Assembly (NCBI GenBank): GCA_030248135.1
Contig: JASANC010004507.1
Location: 36,026 to 100,025 of the forward strand
DNA length: 64,000 bases
Direction of reading: 5' to 3'
From: Theristus sp. LFF4_11
Taxonomy: Eukaryota > Nematoda > Chromadorea > Monhysterida > Xyalidae
The translations under genes were made by a program, and so were the position numbers. Under the pieces are notes generated by a model. It did no database searches. It worked only from the letters and a program-made list of their open reading frames with translations, and was not told where the DNA came from. Positions 14,231 to 23,861 of the stretch are shown piece after piece. Every line of letters begins with the position of its first letter. Position 1 is the first letter of the stretch.

Positions 14231-14704
14231 TCATTCTCTAAATACAAAAAAGGACCCAGACAGCAAGTCGAGGTGGCCGTGAAACGCGGATGACAGACAC
14301 GGAACATCCGCGGCAACCAACATCAACAGCGCTACATTGGTATACTTTTTGCCTCGAGCGTGTCCAACCGGAAGGACGTAATATGCCTTCAATGTGCTCG
14401 TAATGCACATTGGCAGATTATCGTGTCGGTAACGTCCCACAGTTCTGAACAAACGGCCACACTGTAGTCGGAGGTCTGAACGCACGCTAATTCGGTCGAA
14501 CAATCCGAACGCACAAATCGAGAACAATTGAACACTTTCTGAATACAACCACCAACTCATTTAGCAGTTGTCATTCACCGTTAAACACTGAACACTTTTA
14601 CTCAGCTAGTTTTTTAACAATAACAAAAATCTAATGACTTACCGAGCTGCCGTCCCATCTCGTTGATGACATTTCTTTTTTTTACACGACTTGCTCTCAA
14701 GCAT
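14231..14704 (-). other. Unresolved candidate exons of an unidentified gene
   Basis: A minus-strand segment ending at about 14642 has an acceptor-like ctttcag before it and a good donor (CTCG|gtaagt) after it; it can encode MLESKSCKKKKCHQRDGTAA. Below it, 14560-14231 holds an open frame of 109 codons that includes DNLPMCITSTLKAYYVLPVG. I could not join the two in a consistent phase and I recognise neither. They may be exons of one gene, UTR, or chance frames. Confidence 0.2.
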
Positions 14705-14813
14705 CTGAAAGCGTGAAAGCAAAATAAGCACAAGCAACACGAAACTGACATCAAATTGGAACAAATAAGTCCGAAATGAATCGCAAGTGATTCTGTTCAC
14801 AGAGACAGACGTA

Positions 14814-16289
14814 CATAGTTGTTCTAGGGGGGGGCCTGGGGGGGGGGGCGCCCCCCCCCCCAAAAAAAATTTTGAATCTGGTTTTTTCGGCTCAGCTATT
14901 ATCTATCTAAAAAATTTTCTCAGCCAGCTATCTATCTAAAAATTTTTGTCTTCGAAGACATGAAATGAGTCAATTTTTGACCAAAATTGACCATTTTTGC
15001 TCGTAATTCTTAAAAATTTCGCTAATTTTAGGTAAAATACGCGTTTATACTTGATTTTTAGTGTATTTTTAGCATTATTTTGCTGTTTTTATAGTTTTTT
15101 AGCGTTTTAGCTATCTATCTATCAAATTTCAAAACTTTGACCGGCCCCCCCCCAAAGTCAATTTTCCAGCTATCTATCTATCTAGAAAATTTGCTCCAGC
15201 TATCTATATCGGCCCCCCCCCCCCAACTAGGGTTAGGGGCTTTGAAAAAAAATTTTTTTTTATTTTTTTTCGTTTTTTTTTAAATTTGGATTTTTTTTTC
15301 AAACTTAAAAAAAAAATTGAAAAATTTTTCTTCTACTTTGCTCTGAAAATTCGATTTATGGCATAATTTTTTGAAAGTTCAAACCAAATTTTCTTCCCAA
15401 CTTCTTTGTGTGCTTAGGTACATGTCATTATTTGGTCATTTTGACCGACGTACTCCATGTTTTTCGATTTGGATGACTTCTAGAGTCAATTTTTAGCGTT
15501 GAAATGACTTAACTGAATTGAAATATCGTTTCAGAAATCGTTTTCTTGCAACTTAGAACATGTTTTTTCAGTCGGTAGGCCATGAGATGAACATGATATT
15601 TTGTTGATTGGCGTATGTTATAGGTCTACAATGGAGTTGTGCGATATATTGTTAAACAATTGGAGCGGAGATGTTGGTTAATACCACATCACACGACCGT
15701 TTTTCAGACACCCGATAACATGGCCACATGTTAAAACTTGCGTGCTGAGCTAAACTAACGTGTTAAACTTGCGTCTGTCAGTTGCCCGCAACGTGATCGC
15801 GAAATTATGGACGTGTTTTCGATACGATGATTTGAAGAGTGGGCTCTCGCCATGTGGCAGATAGCATAGCTGGTTGAACCTGAAAGTAAGTGTCTTGGGG
15901 GGGGGCGACCGGGTCGACAGGGGTTGCCGACTTAGCTACAGCAAACAGGAATTTTTGAACACAGTCAAATTTTGGTAATTTTCTAAAGAGGAACAACTAA
16001 GAACGGTTCAATATTCAAGTACACGTCGAAAATTGTCCTGTTTTACTGTTGAAAATGCAACTTTCCCTCTATGAAATGGACATAATTTCAATAAAACACG
16101 ATTTTCGCTCTTATAGTTTTCCGGATCGTTCTGAAAATAGTCTAGATGAACTCAGCTCGACGAGACGCTTCGAACAAACCTAACTTGTAAAAAAAATTAA
16201 AAAAAAAAATTTTTTTTTAATTAAAAAAAAAATCCGGATTTTTTTCCCCCTAACCCTACCCCCAACCCCTCGGCTCTGGAACAACTATG
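14814..16289. mobile_element. CATAGTTGTTC-end element (8-bp TSD), copy 1, with a nested element
   Basis: The left end is CATAGTTGTTCTAG and the right end is CTGGAACAACTATG. The flanks are a perfect 8-bp direct repeat, CAGACGTA (14806-14813 and 16290-16297). Internal landmarks are long runs of G or C, tandem CTATCTAT tracts, and the sequence TTCGAAGACA. A second element occupies 15228-16258, so only about 430 bp belong to the outer element. The 8-bp duplication suggests hAT-like transposition. No coding capacity is seen. Confidence 0.87.
15228..16258 (+). mobile_element. TAGGGTTAGGGG-end 1-kb element (8-bp TSD), copy 1
   Basis: This is one of four closely matching copies in the window. It begins TAGGGTTAGGGGC, followed by long A and T runs, and ends with TCCGGATTTTTTT, a C run and TAACCCTA. 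The flanking duplication is CCCCCAAC on both sides (15220-15227 and 16259-16266). The TAGGG terminus fits the hAT end consensus YARNG, and the 8-bp duplication fits hAT. It is inserted inside the CATAGTTGTTC-end element and is therefore younger than it. A short open frame (15996-15805, minus) is shared with other copies but breaks at a G-run in one of them. Confidence 0.92.
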
Positions 16290-17083
16290 CAGACGTACAA
16301 CAAAAAATAAAAACAAAAGGAAATAAATAAATACCTTCAAGGATGGTTATATTTATTCCAATTGTGTTCTACGGCAGAACGTTGATAAAAACAAAAAAAA
16401 ACAGCAATTATGCAACAACGTTTTGTTACTAATACTGTACTACAGCTGCACAAACAGGTAAAATAAACTGCGTTTCAAAAAAGCTGCGTGCACACTTTCC
16501 GAGCGCGCGAATTTCAAATGCCTTTGCTGTGGATGTGCAGACTTTTCTTGAAAAATCAATCACTATGCCTGAACGCAGCTACGAATGTACAGTGTATACA
16601 GTCGTGGAAAAGTGTGCGGGTTTATAGATGACCATTGGAATATTTTGTTCTCTTCCAATGTCATTACTATGAAACATCAACTATGGTTATTTTCAATTAC
16701 AATTGTGTAGCCAACCTCATGTTTGAGCATGAAGACAGACTTGTTACACCGTCTCACAAGCCTAAAATTATGGCGCAAACAAACACAAACCACAATAACA
16801 TTTGGTGACTTTCTAAAATGTACATGCAACGGACAATAATCGGGTCCGGATACAAAATAGCTATCCAAAAAGGCAATAAGTGTGTAATAATGCGAAGAAA
16901 CCGAAGATCTCATGCCAACACCTTGATCCGCGAATAAAAGCCTCTCAGAACCGGATGACATGGCAAACATGAATAATAAACAAGTTCACCGTTCCTTACT
17001 GCATATGCTGTTTCATCAAAAGATATACAAAAAATGTTTGCAACTTTCTTGAGTTTTGTGCAACAACTGTGTGCGATGTTCAT
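16290..17083. other. Non-coding region downstream of the MMADHC-like gene
   Basis: No gene is supported here. The stretch 16601-16638 (GTGTGCGGGTTTATAGATGA and its neighbours) is nearly identical to 59974-60011, so it is probably the end of a dispersed repeat. Confidence 0.45.
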
Positions 17084-18903
17084 TCACTTGAGCGCCGCCA
17101 ATATCTCCTGCATCGTCGTACTCTGCAACGGAGCGTTCGTGAAAAGTGAACCGACGAACGCGTTGGAGCCCCAGCGCTCGTGCATGATCACCTGAGAGAG
17201 TTGCAAAAAACATTGGCACTTGTGAGCTGTGTCGGTGTGGTTGAGGAATTCGCTGGAACTGCACGCAAATGAAGTCAGTGCAATTGGTTTTTTTTCGCAA
17301 TCGACAAATCAACCAGACAAGCAAAGGACTTCATAAATTCATAAAAATTTAAACGTCACAAAACCAACTTTGCAACAGCCGAGATCCTCCACTCGTACAC
17401 CCAACCGCCGATAACGACCGTCAGTCTCAAACAGCGTCGCATTGGTGAATGGACCGAGGTACTGAACAAGAAAAAAGTGAATGAAAAAAACGACAAGACA
17501 TGTTTTCGAACGGCAAACTAAGTTGCTTTGGATAATACGCTTCAATAAATCAATAATCATAAATAAAAAACCATAATTTCGTTACCGGTCGCCCAGAACT
17601 CGGATCAATAAAGTCAGCCCAGTAGCCTTGCTTGCGCAACGCATCGCACACGTGCGTCGCGGCATCGATAAACTGAAATGCAGAAAGTGTTATTGAAACC
17701 CGTTTTAGTTCATGGAATGCAGCATGGGCGAGAACAAACCGCAGCCAATTCATTAGCGCTCGACACTTTCAATTTCTTCTTTTCGAAAACTCAATATTTA
17801 TCACATGAAGCGCTATATCTCGACGTGCAGTAAAATGAAACTAGATCTTGAACGAAACACGCTTCACTGATTGGATTCCTTTGAGTTTAGATGCGCTTAT
17901 TGGTTCGTATCAGCTAATCAGATGTTTATTCATCTTCAAAAACTTTGCGAGCTTTTTTGCCTGTTTATCCAGTTCAACAAAAGCAAATTGTATGATAAAT
18001 GATCTGCTGTGCACTGCGGTCTGAGTGACCATGCCCATCGGATGCATCAGAGGGGTGTGCGTGCGCGTGCATGCGCTGGCCACCTGCGCGGTGAGCACGT
18101 CGCGCTCGGCCTCCATGCGCTCGCTCCAGACGGCCATGTCGTGCGCGCTCTTCTGCACCAGCGTCACGATCGTGCAGCTCGCGTCGTTCGCAAGGTTACG
18201 ATTCGGAAACAGATCGTTGAACTCTGCACGCAACATTGCCAGTTTGTGATGGACAATTTTAAGACTCGAATTCACGGACAACCACGCTGCTGCTACACAG
18301 CGTCCGCGGCAGTACCTTTCCCACCTCTGGGCGATAAACAACTGATAGCATCATTCGTATTACTGAGCTCGCTGTTCCATGTAAAAAAAAAGTTCAACAG
18401 GAAAAGTTCAACGTTTTTTTGTGCAACCAGCAAATTCAATGCAATCTGGAGAACTGGTTTTGCGTCTGGTGTTTTTTTATAACTTCGAATTCGGACGAAT
18501 TTGTCAGCGAGCTACGTGTTCAGTCCATCACCATTACTACATTTCTCTATCCACTTTTCAGTTTATGTCTGCGGGCACAATACGTGCAAGGTTACCATTC
18601 CAGAATGATACAAGAATGACAGGTAGCAAACTTGAAAACAATGCCGAACCCTGCCAAAAGTCACCAAATGACCCCCAGATGCACCAATTACTCACCATTT
18701 CGCACGAGTTTCGGCGCGTCCACCGCAATACAATCGATCGAATCCTTCAACTGTCCCTCAATCTGTCCGTCAAAATCTTTCATTGACGCCCTCGCAAACG
18801 TGATCAGCGCCCGCAGATGCTGTTCGTTGTTTAGCGGCTCCGACATCAGCTCGCTCTTATGAACGTTCACTTGACCGGCGGATGGTAGTTTCAATTGTCG
18901 GCT
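17084..18903 (-). CDS. MMADHC: MMADHC-like cobalamin trafficking protein, N-terminal exon unresolved
   Basis: Five minus-strand exons are consistent in phase: 18903-18696, 18223-18084, 17672-17586, 17461-17369 and 17191-17084. They encode the last 211 residues. Diagnostic segments are [58 protein letters not shown] and [20 protein letters not shown], which follow the order in human MMADHC. The family protein partners MMACHC and directs cobalamin to methionine synthase in the cytosol or methylmalonyl-CoA mutase in mitochondria. The conserved C-terminal domain looks complete. The human protein has 296 residues, so roughly 80 N-terminal residues, including any mitochondrial targeting sequence, lie in exons I could not join. 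The first exon listed opens in phase 0 after a gcacag acceptor. Confidence 0.94.
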
Positions 18904-19537
18904 CTGTGCGCATTTTGGAATTAGAAAACAGTCGATAATTGCGAAAGTTACGCCATATGGTCAAAGTTGAAGAGACCAGTTAACTGCACCAATCAGCACG
19001 TTTAGAGTTCAAGTGCAGCCAGTCAACATGTAGCATATCACACAAATTTCGAGGACGTCATAAGACCATTTTTGGGTTATTTATGGACTGATTGAAAATT
19101 TTTCCGCGCCTTCTTTTCGCGAACGCGAACGGCAGAAAAACAAAATTCACGAACCGACACATTGCAATGATGCGCGTCCGTGTCGGTTTTACCAGGCAAA
19201 AAGAAATCGTTCTCGCTCGAATCAAAACTCGTCGTCGCCTTCGTCACTGGACCCACTGAAAAATTCAAGTTGAAGCGTTATTATAGAAATATTCAAGTTG
19301 AGCACATCATGCAGGCAGCGGCAACAGTCGCACACACACACACTTCCATTAGTGGCGAAAGAGACCAAAAAACCCACGCGTGAAAAAAAACCGTTCGTTT
19401 GCACGCGTTTTTTTCGACCCGCTCGTTCGCAAGCACTTTTCAAAAACTCGCCTCATATGAATGCCACTGTCACAGATAGTCCAAACATGTGAAAGAAAAC
19501 GAAAGAAAAAACAAAAGAAATTTTCCAGATTACTAAC

Positions 19538-19634
19538 GTCGCTTCGCCTTCAGACCGAGCGACGTCGGCGGCGGCCTTGGCTGCGACGCCAATTGTCGTC
19601 CGAGTGAACGCAAATTTGATCCGCAGAGAGAAAT
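19538..19634 (-). other. Candidate upstream exon of the MMADHC-like gene
   Basis: A minus-strand segment preceded by ttcttag and followed by GAC|gttagt encodes a basic, alanine-rich stretch (FAFTRTTIGVAAKAAADVAR). That would suit a mitochondrial targeting region of the gene just downstream. A second segment at about 19258-19190 (DSSENDFFLP) also looks exon-like. Joining either to the 18903 exon fails on phase or a stop codon, so the true N-terminus remains open. Confidence 0.3.
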
Positions 19635-20098
19635 CTAAGAAAAGCGGTTTTTTGTAAAACAATAAGCCATGACGAGGTGGACGTGGAGAAGATGAGAATG
19701 GAATGAGACAGGGCCGCGCCGCGAGACAGGTGGGGCCGTGGTTGGAGGAATAATAACAAAAAAATAAACCTGTCTTCCGGCGCCGGTGGCCATATGTAGC
19801 ATCAGCTGCACAACAAATTGTGATTTGTGAATTATGTTATTTGTGCGAGTCGCGGCCACGGATGCTGTTCTCTTTTCTCTCTTTTATAAAATGAAGTGAA
19901 AAATTGTGTGTGAAGAAGAAAAAAGAAATCTAAAAATATCGTGACAAAAAGATGAGTTTATTCAGAAAAAATTCAGGGTTCGCTTCGCTCGCGTCCGAAA
20001 TTTTTTGAAACTTTGAAAAAAAATTTGATCGGGATTTTTAAATTAATCTTTTTTAATTGATTAAAAACGAATTGTACTTTCATCCATTACCGAAGACG

Positions 20099-21290
20099 AG
20101 GGGGTGGGGGGATTTAGCGGTAATTGTATTTTGGGTTTGCCCTGGTTTTTTCCTTTAAAATTCAAGCGAAAAAGAGAAGGGGGGGGAAATTTCAGGGGGG
20201 GGGGGGGGGGGGGTGGGGGGTGGACTAGGGTTGTTAAAAAAAAACAAAAATCGTCGTCATCAAAAAATTTTTTTTTTTTTTTTTTAAATTTCAAAAATCA
20301 AAGTTGTGCTAAATCAATCAGGGAGTCCGAAGAACCACATGTGATATGCAAGCGCCTCCCGAATGACTCCCGTATGGCGGAACTTTGCAGATTTTGTTTT
20401 GGTGACCTCAATTACCCCTTTTCCAAACCGTCACCATGCCTCTTCTTGTGTTTTGACCTCCAAAACGTCACTAATTGTCCCCAGCTAAGCTAATGCTAAA
20501 GTGAAGACAAACATACCGCCTTGAAATTTGATCAATTCTTCTGATGGTGTCGCGACGACACGACACGAAGCAGCAACCAGACAACGTAGCGCTTGCAAAC
20601 GGAGCAGCGAGCACAATCGGACGCTCTGCGAGGCGAATCGTCACCTTATCTGCATCGGAAATGGTAGGCTAAGCTTTGGGACGCTCAAAAACTTCATCGC
20701 AGATGTTGTCGAAGCCTAAAATCAGTCGGTAAAACGGCCCAAAATCGACTGCTAACGGTTTTACGAGGTATAATCAAAGAAAATTTTTGTTGAACTTTCG
20801 AAAAATTGTGCCAAAATTGAGGTTTTCAGAGCATATTAGAGGAAAATTTTTCGAATTTAAAAAAAAAAAAATCGGCATTTTTGTTTTTTTTTAATCACTT
20901 TTTTTTTAAAAAAAAATTTCATTTTTGTTTAACAACCCTAGGGTGGACCCCCCCCCCCCACAGAAAATTTTAAAAAAATGCACCCCCCATGGGACCCCCG
21001 GGGGGGCGGGGGTCCCACGTTCCCATACGTTGGACCCCCCCCCTCACTTTTTGGTCGGCCCCCCCCCCCCCCACGGCACCATACCCCCCCTTCGACACTT
21101 GGTTTGGGCCCACGGTACTGGTGGGGGGTGTGCACCCCCCAGAAAAATAGTGCACCCCCCATGGCCCACGCCTGGGGGGTTGTCTCTGTACTTACCATGA
21201 CTGACACCCCCCCCACTGAAAAATTTTCGGCACCCCCCCCCCCACGTGACGACACCCCCCCCCTCGAAAATTTGCTTTCGCGTTCGGTAC
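20099..21290. repeat. G-run/C-run-rich repeat split by an inserted element
   Basis: The outer parts (20099-20225 and 20941-21290) contain many uninterrupted runs of 7 to 18 G or C, such as the run near 20196-20212 and those at about 20949, 21023 and 21060. They end with matching CGAGGGGG-type sequences in inverse orientation. The interruption at 20226-20940 is a TAGGGTTG-end element with its own duplication. Open frames here are just homopolymer-derived Pro/Gly runs and are not genes. The runs could form G-quadruplexes. Confidence 0.55.
20226..20940 (+). mobile_element. TAGGGTTGTTAA-end 0.7-kb element (8-bp TSD), copy 1
   Basis: The ends are TAGGGTTGTTAA and TTAACAACCCTA, perfect inverted repeats. 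The target duplication is GGGTGGAC (20218-20225 and 20941-20948). The body carries A/T runs near each end. A near-identical copy lies in the opposite orientation at 21606-22322. The TAGGG start and 8-bp duplication match the larger TAGGGTTAGGGG-end family, so both may use one hAT-type transposase. A shared internal frame includes EEPHVICKRLPNDSRMAELC, but no transposase motif is seen. Confidence 0.9.
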
Positions 21291-21605
21291 TGCTTTCATC
21301 TGATTTTTTTTGACAATTTCTACTTTTGGGCCAAAGTTCGACGAGCAAAGTTTACGGACGGTACGGTACACGCGACTCGCGACACATCATCAGAATTGAT
21401 CGAATTTCAAGCCGGTATGTGTATTTTCACTTGGGCTAGGGACAATTAGTGACATGGATTATTTAGTTCTGAAAGTGCAAAATTCAACCTCAGGGTGTCA
21501 GAACGTTCGAAAGGCCTAACATAAGCCAAGTCTTTTCAAGAAAGAAGATGTAAGAACAATTCAAAAGCATTTAATAAGTTTTTAATGAAGCCAGAGCGTG
21601 TGCAC

Positions 21606-22322
21606 TAGGGTTGTTAAACAAAAATGAAAATTTTTTTTTTAAAAAAAAGTGATTAAAAAAAAACAAAAATGCCGATTTTTTAAAAAAAAAATTCGAAAAA
21701 TTTTCCTCTAATATGCTCTGAAAACTTCAATTTTGGCACAATTTTTCGAAAGTTCAACAAAAATTTTCTTTGATTATACCTCGTAAAACCTTTAGCAGTC
21801 GATTTTGGGCCGTTTTACCGACTGATTTTAGGCTTCGACAACATCTGCGATGAAGTTTTTGAGCGTCCCAAAGCTTAGCCTACCATTTCCGATGCAGATA
21901 ATGTGACGATTCGCCTCGCAGAGCGTCCGATTGTGCTCGCTGCTCCGTTTGCAAGCGCTACGTTGTCTGGTTGCTGCTTCGTGTCGTGTCGTCGCGACAC
22001 CATCAGAAGAATTGATCGAATTTCAAGGCGGTATGTTTGTCTTCACTTTAGCATTAGCTTAGCTGGGGACAATTAGTGACGTTTTGGAGGTCAAAACACA
22101 AGAAGAGGCATGGTGACGGTTTGGAAAAGGGGTAATTGAGGTCACCAAAACAAAATCTGCAAAGTTCCGCCATACGGGAGTCATTCGGGAGGCGCTTGCA
22201 TATCATATGTGGTTCTTCGGACTCCCTGATTGATTTAGCACAACTTTGATTTTTGAAATTTTTTTTTTTTAAATTTAAAAAAAAAACAAAAATGACGATT
22301 TTTGTTTTTTTTAACAACCCTA
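21606..22322 (-). mobile_element. TAGGGTTGTTAA-end 0.7-kb element (8-bp TSD), copy 2
   Basis: This is a near-identical inverted copy of the element at 20226-20940. The flanking duplication is GTGTGCAC (21598-21605 and 22323-22330). The two copies are about 670 bp apart in opposite orientation and could pair as a large hairpin or support inversion. Confidence 0.9.
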
Positions 22323-22333
22323 GTGTGCACGCG

Positions 22334-23081
22334 CATAGTTGTTCCAGAGCCGAGGGGTTGGGGGGGGGCCGATATAGATAGCTGGAGCAAATTTTCTAGA
22401 TAGATAGATAGCTGGAAAATTTTGGGGGGGGGCCGCGGGGGGGGCCATGTGACTTTGGGCGTAAAACTACAAAGCTAAACCGGAGCTGGAGCTGATCCCT
22501 GATCCCAATGTTTCACCCCTTCAACAAAGCTGTCAATCAAGGCACTTTCACTTTGTTAAAAAGGCTTCACTTAGGATTAGGATTAGGTTTAGGATTAGGA
22601 ACCTACAACGACTTCATTAGGATTAGGATTGGGCTTAGGATTAGGAACCTACAACGACTTCATTGAAACCGAACTAAACAACAAAACAGACTGTAAACTT
22701 GGCTTTGGTTTAGTAATGTAGGCAAAGCGACTTTGGGGGGGCCGGTCAAAATTTTGAAATTTGATAGATAGATAGCTAAAACGTTAAAAAGCTATAAAAA
22801 CAGCAAAATAATGCTAAAAATACACTAAAAATCAAGTATAAACGCGTATTTTACCTGAAATTAGCGAAATTTTCAAGAATTACGAGCAAAAATAGTCAAT
22901 TTTGGTCAAAAATTGACTTATTTTGTGTCTTCGAAGACAAAAATTTTCAGATAGATAGCTGGCTGAGAATTTTTTTTAGATAGATAATAGCTGAGCCGAA
23001 AAAACCTGTTTGATAGAGATAGATTCGAAAATTTTTTGGGGGGGGCCGGCCCCCCCAGGCCCCCCCCCTAGAACAACTATG
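22334..23081 (-). mobile_element. CATAGTTGTTC-end element (8-bp TSD), copy 2, with a nested element
   Basis: The ends are CATAGTTGTTCCAG and CTAGAACAACTATG, flanked by the 8-bp duplication TGCACGCG (22326-22333 and 23082-23089). The body is the reverse of the copy at 14814-16289, with GATAGATAG tracts, C/G runs and the sequence TGTCTTCGAAGACA. It is interrupted at 22460-22728 by a different element with 9-bp duplications. Confidence 0.88.
22460..22728 (-). mobile_element. 270-bp element with 9-bp TSD (Mutator-like), copy 1
   Basis: It is flanked by GACTTTGGG on both sides (22451-22459 and 22729-22737). The ends are CGTAAAACTAC and GTAGGCAAAGC, only weakly inverted. The middle has two tandem units containing TTAGGATTAGG-type sequence followed by AACCTACAACGACTTCAT. 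The second copy in the window is at 44007-44280. Nine-base duplications are typical of Mutator-like elements. No coding capacity. Confidence 0.85.
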
Positions 23082-23861
23082 TGCACGCGCGCTGCTAGTG
23101 GACCATGAGCATGAGCACGTCGATGCCGTGAGCCTACGCGTGCGTTTTTGTAATGAAGCTTTTGGCGATTTTGGAGCTGTGGTTGACCTAGAAATTATCA
23201 CAGCATTTTTTTAAACAAATTTTGAAAGTTTTAGTCCACTAAACGCAGGTGAATATCGAAAGCAATTATGCAGGTTTACTGATTTAGTTTTTTCAGTAAA
23301 ACAAATTCTGTCGCTAACAGCATCATCCGGTAGAGGAAAGTGGAAACGGCCATGATCATTTGTGTGCAATATTTTTGCGATGTACATTTTGACACGAGAT
23401 ATCGCCCGACCGAGACGCACCACACCATGTGTGATATTGTGTGTGCAGCCAGCGGCCCAAATGCGCACACAAACCTCAACACGAGCGTGTGTGACAAAGT
23501 TCACTTCAGTATTCTTTCTCTCCCTGTTGTCTGTGTATTTTGCACGTCCCCGCCCACCGTATTCAATTTTCCGAGCGTGGAACATTACATTTCATATCAC
23601 GTTTGCTTTGTGTGACGGTCGTGCCTCTCGTGCGTACGTGAATTTGGTTTTGTTTTTGCGGTATTCATTCAACAGTTTGTGTTGTTTGAAATGTTGATGT
23701 TTTGCGATCGTGGTGTCATTCACTCATTCTCTCGGTTCGAAATGCGCAAACGACATTTGTGGAGCTGAACAAAAAAAACACATGTTCGTGCCGTCATTTG
23801 AACAAACGAAAACTCGGAAAAACTCGACAACCAAGAGAAACACGGAATCGAAAAGCTGAAA

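Noticed and set aside
15805..15996. Small open frame beginning MFLFRKLPKFDCVQKF, conserved in four element copies
   Set aside because: Conservation follows from overall near identity of the copies. Length changes in the internal G/C run alter the frame (different residues after VDPVAP in the 58015-58206 copy), and no known domain is visible.
20978..21313. Open frames rich in Pro and Gly in the G/C-run region
   Set aside because: They arise from homopolymer runs and appear on both strands, so they are not coding.
22570..22650. Interstitial telomere array
   Set aside because: Only a few irregular TTAGGA-like units are present, and they sit inside a 270-bp element with its own 9-bp duplication.
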